The position numbers and the translations under genes are program-made. Positions 1 to 5,887 of a DNA stretch of 13,129 nt are shown in pieces (the stretch's first letter is position 1; the number at the start of each line of letters is the position of its first letter). The notes below the pieces were generated by a model. That model was given only the letters and a program-made list of their open reading frames with translations, was not told the DNA's origin and did not search any database. Location of the stretch: positions 1 to 13,129 of the forward strand of contig JAOUAY010000020.1 of the NCBI GenBank assembly GCA_029860565.1, read 5' to 3'. The stretch is from Candidatus Nitrosopumilus sp. (GTDB taxonomy: Archaea > Thermoproteota > Nitrososphaeria > Nitrososphaerales > Nitrosopumilaceae).

Positions 1-1121
1 TTTCCGTTTTGAATAATAACAAATGTATAATCAGAGCTTCTCAGAGGTTCATTTGTTCTTCCATCTCTAATAGTAAAAATGAAATTTGTATCAACTCCAG
101 GTTCTATATCTAAAGGATCCCATGAAAGATTTACTTTAAAGTCCTCACTTTTTGTGTATGCCTCTAAAGGAAATGCTATATCATCACTAGCAGACAATGT
201 AAATATAATATTATCAGGTATTGGTTCCTCAGATTTTTTCATTTCATTTTTTAAATATCGTAAATGATCTTGTAACAAAACAAGATGAACTATTCTTTCA
301 TCATCTTCGGTATAGTCATCAACTGATATTGAGGAATTAAATAATTCAATTCCATTTACATATCCAGAATAACTAGGAGACAAAAATTCTACAAAATCTT
401 TTGGAAAATGCGTTTCTACATGAACTACAGATACATGAGACATTTGTTTTTCATTCCAGTCAAATGGCATTTCAAATGTAACCTGTTTGGTCTCAAAATC
501 ATACTTGAAATTAGAAATTGAATCAAAATATGACTTTGAACGAAATTCCACATCATTGTTTTCAGAATCTTTTTGAATGAAAGATACAATTTCAATCAAA
601 CTCAAATCAGCATTGTAAACACCAGAATTTTCTATGATGTTTGTAGGTTCATCTATAGTTCTTATTTCAATTTCAAAATTATACAAACCACCTGAATCAA
701 ACAAAGGTCCTGTAATTTCTATAGGATTAGATTCAGTTCCATGCCAAGCTCCAAGCAAAGAGTCTTGCTCACCATGAATTGTAATTTCATCATCTTGAGT
801 TGGTATTACTATAATTGGCAAAATACCATCTTCAGCAAAGAAATAATTTCTAAAAATCATTTCGTCTTTATGAAATAAACCAATTAGAAATGTCACATTT
901 TTTGCATTTTCTTTTGTTTCATCTTCAGTTGCAATAATAGTAATTTGATCCTGATCATTTTCAAAATACATCGGCATTTCTACTGAAATGGATAATTTTT
1001 TTCCTTGAACATCTATTGAAGAGATTGTATCAATTCCAAATCCATGTCCGAAAACACTGCTAGCTGGAAATAACAAGCATGTAACTAATGCAAATATTCC
1101 AAGTTTTTTTAACATCGTCAT
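1..1121 (-). CDS. secreted protein of unknown function (C-terminus cut by window edge)
   Basis: An open frame of 373 codons runs from an ATG at 1121 to the left edge without a stop, so the C-terminus is missing. A second in-frame ATG lies at 1115. The N-terminus (MTMLKKLGIFALVTCLLFPASS) is a clear signal peptide, probably cleaved after SSVFG near residue 25, so the protein should be exported. The rest is rich in beta-strand-like stretches and acidic residues (for example WHGTES, GGLYNFEIE, EPGVDTNF) and looks like one or more extracellular beta-sandwich domains. I recognise no catalytic motif. Thaumarchaeal exported proteins often end in a PEFG-type sorting signal, but that end is not visible here. 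The start is 18 bases after the stop of the LON-domain gene on the same strand, so the two may share a transcript. Function unknown. Confidence 0.8.
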   Translation of the reverse strand, partial: MTMLKKLGIFALVTCLLFPASSVFGHGFGIDTISSIDVQGKKLSISVEMPMYFENDQDQITIIATEDETKENAKNVTFLIGLFHKDEMIFRNYFFAEDGILPIIVIPTQDDEITIHGEQDSLLGAWHGTESNPIEITGPLFDSGGLYNFEIEIRTIDEPTNIIENSGVYNADLSLIEIVSFIQKDSENNDVEFRSKSYFDSISNFKYDFETKQVTFEMPFDWNEKQMSHVSVVHVETHFPKDFVEFLSPSYSGYVNGIELFNSSISVDDYTEDDERIVHLVLLQDHLRYLKNEMKKSEEPIPDNIIFTLSASDDIAFPLEAYTKSEDFKVNLSWDPLDIEPGVDTNFIFTIRDGRTNEPLRSSDYTFVIIQNG

Positions 1122-1139
1122 TGTTTCTATTTCATTGGG

Positions 1140-1850
1140 TTATTTCACTGTAAGTAGTTCTTCGACATTTTTTATTAGATCATCCATAGTTGTTGCCTCC
1201 AAGATCGGTTGAAGCTCATTTGGATCCTTTGCACCAATTGCGGATAATGAATAAATGTAATCAATTGTTGGCGTCTCAGTAATCAGATAGTATTGCTCCA
1301 AAACATGATCTAAAGAATGTGGTTCAACAACTTGAGGTAAAGATTGTGTAATAATTTTCTTTTTCCATAATTCAACCAATCTTTTCCACTTTTCAAATGA
1401 AATATTCTCATCAATTTCTGGAATCATTTCGACTTCAGCTTGAATGTACATTTTTTCTTCTGTCCCAACTTTTTCATGAATATCAGATATTTCTTGATGG
1501 CCTTCTACAGAAAGTGGATCATAATTTACAGGTTGAGAAATTGATGGTGGAATAATTTTTTTAATTTTAAACGAATTTCTTCCTATTGTTTCAATGTTTA
1601 ATTGTAAACCATCAAGTTCAACGTCTTCACATTTAGAAATTTTGGCAATGGTTCCTACCATTTTAGGAGAGTCCCAACCATTAACAGAGTTGTTTTCGTC
1701 AATCAAACATACACCAAACTGACCATCTCCAAGCATGCAGTCATCAACTAATTGTTTGTAACGAGGCTCAAAGATTCGAAGTGGAAGCTCCTGTCTTGGA
1801 AATAAAACCAAGTCTAAAGGAAAGATAGGAATAATTTTTGTTTCTGTCAA
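1140..1850 (-). CDS. stand-alone LON substrate-binding domain protein
   Basis: This 236-residue protein begins with the signature of the N-terminal LON domain: IPIFPLDLVLFP at residues 7-18, then LPLRIFEPRY at 22-31, followed by GQFGVCLI and GTIAKI strands. In Lon proteases this domain recognises substrates. Here there is no AAA+ module and no Ser-Lys protease domain, so it is a free-standing LON-domain protein, a widespread type whose partner is generally unknown. The C-terminal third is helical, as in the family. The start is TTG at 1850. The codon before it is a TAG stop, and the next internal ATG (residue 39) would remove the LON signature, so TTG is the only workable start. A TATA-like box about 27 bases upstream places transcription initiation at or very near the TTG. 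Confidence 0.88.
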   Translation of the reverse strand: MTETKIIPIFPLDLVLFPRQELPLRIFEPRYKQLVDDCMLGDGQFGVCLIDENNSVNGWDSPKMVGTIAKISKCEDVELDGLQLNIETIGRNSFKIKKIIPPSISQPVNYDPLSVEGHQEISDIHEKVGTEEKMYIQAEVEMIPEIDENISFEKWKRLVELWKKKIITQSLPQVVEPHSLDHVLEQYYLITETPTIDYIYSLSAIGAKDPNELQPILEATTMDDLIKNVEELLTVK

Positions 1851-1873
1851 CTAATCTTATTGAGATGTCTCTA

Positions 1874-1881
1874 GATATATG
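1874..1881 (-). promoter_or_regulatory. TATA box of the LON-domain gene
   Basis: On the minus strand CATATATC is centred about 27 bases before the TTG start at 1850, the spacing of an archaeal TATA box from its transcription start. This predicts a leaderless mRNA that begins at the TTG codon and is separate from pyrB transcription. Confidence 0.55.
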
Positions 1882-1901
1882 GAATACGGATATTTTAAAA
1901 T

Positions 1902-2831
1902 TTAAAACCCGTTCTCATTGAGAATCATGCCCAATAAGGCGGCACGTGTATGCTTTCCATATTCAGCTTGCTCAAAGTATTTGGCATTTTTTGTTTTATC
2001 CACATCAGACGAAATTTCATCTATTCTTGGAAGAGGATGTAGAATTATTGAATCATCCTTCATTCTTTTTAGCATATTCAATCCCACAACATAACTTCCT
2101 TTAACTTTGAGATATTCCTCTTCGTCAGGGAATCGCTCCTTTTGAATTCTTGTCACATAAAGAACATCAAGTTCATCAAGGTATTCTTCAATGTCAGTGG
2201 TTTCAGTAAAGTCCAACTTTTTCTTGATTTCATAAGTTGAGTCAGATCTTATTCGTAAGGATTCTGGAGAAATTAAACGAACATCAACATCATAGTTTCC
2301 AAGTCCATACAATAAAGAATAAACGGTTCGTCCGTACTTTAGATCACCTACTATTCCAATTTTAAGACCATCAATCTTTTTCTTTTCTTTTTTGATTGTA
2401 AACAAATCTTGAATTGCTTGAGTAGGATGTTCTTCTGTACCACTACCTGCATTGATTACAGGTTTTTCAGAAATTTCAGACGCGAATCTGCTTGAACCGT
2501 CCAAAGTATGACGTAAAACAAGAATATCAGAGTAAATAGACATTATCCGAACAGTGTCAGAAAGACTTTCGCCTTTTTGAGTTGATGAAGATGAAATATC
2601 AGAAATTCCCAATGAGTTTCCTCCAATGGATGCCATAGCCGAATCAAAGCTAAGACGGGTTCTTGTACTTGGCTCATAAAATAAATATCCCAATGTTTTT
2701 CCTTTACAAATTTCTCTTCTATCAGAGGAGTTTAATTGCATAATTTTGTCAGTCGAGGCAAAGATTTCTTCAAGCTGATCTTTGCTAAAATCCTTAATTG
2801 AGATAATATCTTTTTGGTAGAACTCATTCAT
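1902..2831 (-). CDS. pyrB: aspartate carbamoyltransferase catalytic chain
   Basis: PyrB condenses carbamoyl phosphate with L-aspartate to N-carbamoyl-L-aspartate, the committed step of de novo pyrimidine synthesis, in the cytoplasm. The 309-residue length is normal for the family. The carbamoyl-phosphate loop STRTR is at residues 55-59 inside EPSTRTRLSF, the active-site lysine loop TQKGES at 84-89, RH at 107-108, HPTQ at 135-138, GDLKYGRT at 162-169, an aspartate-binding R at 228, and HPLPR at 265-269. All expected active-site elements are present. The usual RHP after strand 4 reads RHT here. The start ATG at 2831 gives the standard N-terminus. pyrI lies divergently upstream, so the two chains of the same holoenzyme are made from different transcripts. 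A TATA-like box sits about 29 bases upstream. Confidence 0.97.
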   Translation of the reverse strand: MNEFYQKDIISIKDFSKDQLEEIFASTDKIMQLNSSDRREICKGKTLGYLFYEPSTRTRLSFDSAMASIGGNSLGISDISSSSTQKGESLSDTVRIMSIYSDILVLRHTLDGSSRFASEISEKPVINAGSGTEEHPTQAIQDLFTIKKEKKKIDGLKIGIVGDLKYGRTVYSLLYGLGNYDVDVRLISPESLRIRSDSTYEIKKKLDFTETTDIEEYLDELDVLYVTRIQKERFPDEEEYLKVKGSYVVGLNMLKRMKDDSIILHPLPRIDEISSDVDKTKNAKYFEQAEYGKHTRAALLGMILNENGF

Positions 2832-2840
2832 TCTTTCAAT

Positions 2841-2848
2841 AATATATA
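2841..2848 (+). promoter_or_regulatory. TATA box for pyrI
   Basis: AATATATA is centred about 28 bases before the ATG at 2873. This predicts a leaderless pyrI mRNA and argues for the ATG at 2873 over the GTG at 2852, which would lie only a few bases after the box. Confidence 0.5.
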
Positions 2849-2856
2849 CTGGTGAC

Positions 2857-2864
2857 TATACAAA
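2857..2864 (-). promoter_or_regulatory. TATA-like box for pyrB
   Basis: On the minus strand TTTGTATA is centred about 29 bases before the pyrB ATG, predicting a leader of only a few bases. The other nearby AT-rich box (2841-2848) is only about 14 bases from the ATG, too close to serve pyrB. Confidence 0.4.
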
Positions 2865-2872
2865 GTATTCTG

Positions 2873-3334
2873 ATGGAACAGTCCAACCTAATGGTTCGAC
2901 GAATTAAAGAAGGCACTGTAATTGATCATATAGATGAAGGTAAGGGCCTTCAAGTGCTTAATGCGTTAAGAATTGATGGTGAAGATGGAAGTCTGATCAC
3001 CATAGCTTTGAATGTTCCAAGCGGTAAATTTAAGAAAAAAGACATCATCAAAGTAGAAAACAAATTTCTAAAAGATGATGATACAAACAAACTAGCAGTT
3101 ATTGCACCAAAAGCAACAATCAACATTATAAAAGAATACAAGCTTGTTGAGAAGAGAAGAGCATCATTACCTAATGAGATAGATAGAATTTTTAGATGCT
3201 CAAATCCAGATTGCATTACAAACAGTACAGAACACATTGAATCAGTAATGGATGTAATTGATAAGGAAGGAATGGTACTCAAGTGCAGATATTGTGCAAG
3301 AATTTTGGATGTAAACCAGCTAAAATATAATTAA
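2873..3334 (+). CDS. pyrI: aspartate carbamoyltransferase regulatory chain
   Basis: PyrI binds nucleotide effectors (CTP, UTP, ATP in known enzymes) and bridges PyrB trimers in the ATCase holoenzyme. The N-terminal allosteric domain shows the family signature IKEGTVIDHI at residues 11-20 followed by GKGLQVL. The C-terminal zinc domain carries four cysteines as C109-x4-C114 and C138-x2-C141, the normal structural zinc site that contacts the catalytic chain. Length from this ATG is 153 residues, typical of the family. An in-frame GTG at 2852 would add seven residues (MTIQSIL), but the TATA box position and the normal family N-terminus favour the ATG at 2873. The gene is divergent from pyrB, unlike the usual pyrBI order. 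It is convergent with the ATP synthase operon, and its stop is 39 bases from the atpK stop. Confidence 0.95.
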   Translation: MEQSNLMVRRIKEGTVIDHIDEGKGLQVLNALRIDGEDGSLITIALNVPSGKFKKKDIIKVENKFLKDDDTNKLAVIAPKATINIIKEYKLVEKRRASLPNEIDRIFRCSNPDCITNSTEHIESVMDVIDKEGMVLKCRYCARILDVNQLKYN

Positions 3335-3335
3335 A

Positions 3336-3362
3336 TAAAAAAATCTAAAAATTTGAAAAATA
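3336..3362 (-). terminator. T-rich terminator of the ATP synthase operon
   Basis: Read on the minus strand, the region after the atpK stop contains three runs of T (5, 5 and 7 bases) within about 30 bases. No clear hairpin precedes them. Runs of U are the known intrinsic termination signal of archaeal RNA polymerase. On the plus strand, after pyrI, T runs are short, so the signal is directional. Confidence 0.55.
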
Positions 3363-3373
3363 TGTTGTTTGGA

Positions 3374-3679
3374 CTATTGTCCTAAGATAATAAACATCAT
3401 AACTATACCGTAGATTGCGATTGATTCTACCATACCTACGAAGATGAATACCTTGGATTGTAAAGCTGGGTTTTCACTAATGACTGCAAGACCTGCTGCA
3501 CCTACTTGACCTAGACCTATTCCTGCTCCACCGGCTGCAATACCAAATGCTAAGCCAGCACCTACGAGTTTCATAGAGTCGCCACTAGATGCGCCATCTT
3601 CTTGAGCATATGCAACTCCAGTGGATCCTAGAATTGAAATTGCTGATGCTGCCAAAAGTAACATGACGATAGTTTTCAT
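3374..3679 (-). CDS. atpK: A-type ATP synthase subunit K (c-ring proteolipid)
   Basis: This 101-residue protein forms the membrane rotor ring that carries ions past subunit I. Residues 1-25 (MKTIVMLLLAAS...AYA) look like a cleavable signal peptide ending AYA-Q. The mature part is a two-helix hairpin: a glycine-rich helix at about 37-66 and a second helix at about 77-99. The ion-binding carboxylate is E85 in VESIAIYG. Q58 on helix 1, with E85, S86 and Y90 on helix 2, matches the ligand pattern of known sodium-binding c subunits. It is the last gene of the E-A-B-D-K cluster, 52 bases after a 43-codon ORF, and has its own TATA box. A separate promoter fits the higher copy number needed for the ring. 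Confidence 0.95.
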   Translation of the reverse strand: MKTIVMLLLAASAISILGSTGVAYAQEDGASSGDSMKLVGAGLAFGIAAGGAGIGLGQVGAAGLAVISENPALQSKVFIFVGMVESIAIYGIVMMFIILGQ

Positions 3680-3704
3680 TTACGATCAGGCTCCACGATA
3701 TCCA

Positions 3705-3712
3705 TATTTAAA
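3705..3712 (-). promoter_or_regulatory. strong TATA box immediately upstream of atpK
   Basis: The minus strand reads TTTAAATA, an excellent match to the archaeal box A consensus, centred about 29-30 bases before the atpK ATG. It predicts a transcript with a leader of about 3 bases, independent of the upstream atpE-A-B-D promoter. Confidence 0.65.
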
Positions 3713-3731
3713 TCATGATAAGGTAGTAGAC

Positions 3732-3863
3732 TCAAATTCGATCTAATGTGTTCTTTTTGAATGATGTCAGATCGTCTTGAATAGATTTTATGAAATTATC
3801 ATAATCTCCGTCTAATTCCTTCTTAGAATTTTCAAGTAATTTTTTTATTTCTTCTTTTGCCAT
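3732..3863 (-). CDS. 43-residue helical protein in the ATP synthase operon
   Basis: A short frame starts at an ATG one base after the atpD stop (TAA-T-ATG) and ends at a TGA at 3732, giving 43 residues. It begins MAKEEIKKLLENSKKE and ends KKNTLDRI. The composition is strongly charged with a hydrophobic residue every three or four positions (L17, Y21, F24, I28, L32, F35), as in an amphipathic helix or short coiled coil. It has no signal peptide and no membrane segment. The tight junction with atpD suggests translational coupling, and its place between D and K suggests a role in the ATP synthase. It is far shorter than known subunits F or H/G, so assignment to one of them would be speculation. 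Function unknown. Confidence 0.68.
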   Translation of the reverse strand: MAKEEIKKLLENSKKELDGDYDNFIKSIQDDLTSFKKNTLDRI

Positions 3864-3864
3864 A

Positions 3865-4497
3865 TTATTTTCTACTTTCCATCTTTGCCTTCACTTTTTT
3901 TAACTTTGCGAATTCTTCTCTTTCTCTCTCTTCAAGAGTAGAGAGTATAAATCGAATATTTTCTTTATATTGAGGAATAATGACATTTTCAAGGGCATTT
4001 AGTAATTTTTGTGTCTTTTCTAATGCTTTTGCAAGACTAAAAATAGAATTTTCATATTCCGCTGCTTTACAAATTTTTGGCATCAATTCTTTGATTTGTT
4101 TTGATGCTCTATCAATTGAAGAATTTGTATCTGCAAATCCATAAGGCATTGATTTTGTATCTTTTTCAGTTACAGTAAGTGCTGGGATTTTAACATCAAC
4201 AACTCTTCTAACATGAACATCTACTTCCATTACAGGAGGAGTAGATTCTGCAACAGAGTCAACAGTATTTGTTCCTAATGCCAAATATGCTTCGTTAACT
4301 GATTTGTAAATGTCTTGCAGAGGATCCCAAATTCCACCTCTTGCTTTAGATGCTTCCTGAATCATTTCTTCAATATTTTTTAAGAGAACTTTACGTTTAT
4401 CATCCAAAATTTGCTGAACCATCACGGCAACCTGAGTGGATTTTTTAAATTTGAAAAGTTCAATTTTTGTTGCTGCAACGTTTTGTCCAAATGACAT
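3865..4497 (-). CDS. atpD: A-type ATP synthase subunit D (central rotor shaft)
   Basis: Subunit D is the long coiled coil that rotates inside the A3B3 head and connects it to the membrane ring. The 210-residue length is normal. The N-terminal helix contains the recognisable KIELFKFKKS and Q(V/I)LDDKRKVLLKNIEEM pattern (residues 12-45), and the C-terminal helix (about 155-205) contains EKTQKLLNALENVIIPQYKE, the family hallmark ending in the I-P-x-Y segment. The middle carries a less conserved beta region. The start ATG at 4497 is four bases after the atpB stop, within the same operon. The stop is one base before the 43-codon ORF. Together with A, B and E it makes up the soluble motor encoded here. 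Confidence 0.95.
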   Translation of the reverse strand: MSFGQNVAATKIELFKFKKSTQVAVMVQQILDDKRKVLLKNIEEMIQEASKARGGIWDPLQDIYKSVNEAYLALGTNTVDSVAESTPPVMEVDVHVRRVVDVKIPALTVTEKDTKSMPYGFADTNSSIDRASKQIKELMPKICKAAEYENSIFSLAKALEKTQKLLNALENVIIPQYKENIRFILSTLEEREREEFAKLKKVKAKMESRK

Positions 4498-4501
4498 TCT
4501 G

Positions 4502-5887
4502 TTACTTTTCCTGGTAATATTTTTCTACGTGCTTATCTTTGATTTTAGTAATCTCATTCTTTGGTAATTTTGATACAATCTTCCACATGAGAGCAAGTGT
4601 TTCTTCAATAGTTCTGTTTTCATCGGTTGCTTGTGTAAGGAATTCGTTTTCGAAAGTATCACCTAGTTCCAAGTATTTGAGGTCAATTTCAGTTAATCCC
4701 GCTTTACCTACAATACCTGCCAGTGCTCTTACTTCTTGTGATCTAGAATATGCATCATAAACCTGGTTAGAAACTTCACTGTGATCATCCCGGGTACTTC
4801 CTTCACCAATTCCGTCTTTCATCAATCTACTAAGACTCGATAAAATATTGATTGGTGGATAAACTCCCTGTCTGAATAAATCTCTACCAACTACGATTTG
4901 TCCCTCAGTAATGTAACCAGTAAGGTCAGGGATTGGATGAGTAATGTCATCAGAGGGCATTGATAGAATTGGAACTTGTGTAACACTACCTTTTCTTCCA
5001 TTAAGTTTTCCTGCTCTTTCATAAAGTGTTGAAAGGTCAGTGTAAAGATAACCTGGATATCCTTTTCTTCCAGGAACTTCTTCTCTTGCTGCACTAATTT
5101 CTCTTAGTGCCTCTGCATAGTTTGTCATATCAGTAATTACAACTAGAACGTGCATTCCAAGGTCAAATGCTAAATATTCTGCAACAGTTAATGCCACACG
5201 AGGAGTAATGATTCTTTCAATTGCAGGATCATCTGCAGTATTTAGAAATAGAACACTTCTCTTTAATGCACCAGACTCTTCAAGACTTCGTCTGAAATAT
5301 TCTGCTTCACTGTATTGCACACCAATGGCTGCAAATACCACAGCAAAGTCATCTTGTTTTCCAACAACACTTGCTTGTCTTGCAATTTGTGCTGCCAAAA
5401 GATTGTGAGACATACCAGAACCTGAAAAGATTGGAAGTTTTTGACCTCTAACTAGAGTCATTAATCCATCAATTACAGATACACCGGTTTGAATGAAATC
5501 TTTTGGATACTCACGCTGTTCCGGATTCATTGGTTCACCGTTGATATCTACAAATTTATCAGCAATTGGATCTGGGAGTCCATCTTTTGGTCTTCCTAAT
5601 CCATCAAATACTCTGCCAAGTACCTCTTTTGATACCGGCATCTCCATAACTTTACCTACAAATTTTGCGCTGGTTCCAGAAATTGATAATCCAGTTGTTC
5701 CTTCAAAAACTTGTACAATTGCTTTACCGTTTCCTACTTCGAGAACTTTACCTAATCTTCTTTCTCCCTCTGTTGTTTCAATTTCTACTAGTTCATCAAA
5801 AGCTGCATTATCAACATCATCTACAACAACTAGAGGGCCTTTGATTTCTGCAATCTTACTGTATTGAACTCCGCCTTCTACTGTCAA
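4502..5887 (-). CDS. atpB: A-type ATP synthase subunit B (non-catalytic head subunit)
   Basis: Three B subunits alternate with three A subunits in the soluble head and complete the catalytic sites. At 461 residues it has normal length. The N-terminal beta barrel has the KGPLVVV strand near residue 16. In place of a Walker A loop it carries SGSGMSHN at 155-162, the known non-catalytic form. SLSRLM at 351-356 includes R354, the expected arginine finger acting on ATP in subunit A. The helical C-terminus has LAGIVGKAGLT. The start is TTG at 5887, overlapping the atpA stop by four bases (TTGA), so translation is probably coupled. An AAGGT stretch just upstream may help as a ribosome-binding site. 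The known family N-terminus supports this TTG. Confidence 0.97.
   Translation of the reverse strand: MTVEGGVQYSKIAEIKGPLVVVDDVDNAAFDELVEIETTEGERRLGKVLEVGNGKAIVQVFEGTTGLSISGTSAKFVGKVMEMPVSKEVLGRVFDGLGRPKDGLPDPIADKFVDINGEPMNPEQREYPKDFIQTGVSVIDGLMTLVRGQKLPIFSGSGMSHNLLAAQIARQASVVGKQDDFAVVFAAIGVQYSEAEYFRRSLEESGALKRSVLFLNTADDPAIERIITPRVALTVAEYLAFDLGMHVLVVITDMTNYAEALREISAAREEVPGRKGYPGYLYTDLSTLYERAGKLNGRKGSVTQVPILSMPSDDITHPIPDLTGYITEGQIVVGRDLFRQGVYPPINILSSLSRLMKDGIGEGSTRDDHSEVSNQVYDAYSRSQEVRALAGIVGKAGLTEIDLKYLELGDTFENEFLTQATDENRTIEETLALMWKIVSKLPKNEITKIKDKHVEKYYQEK

Noticed and set aside
79..267. 62-residue plus-strand frame at the left edge
   Set aside because: Antisense to the 373-codon secreted-protein frame that has a good signal peptide and stays open to the edge.
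2852..2872. GTG start of pyrI at 2852
   Set aside because: The TATA box lies only a few bases before it, and the family N-terminus fits the ATG at 2873.
2950..3282. 110-residue minus-strand frame inside pyrI
   Set aside because: It is the exact antisense shadow of a clearly conserved pyrI sequence with no family pattern of its own.
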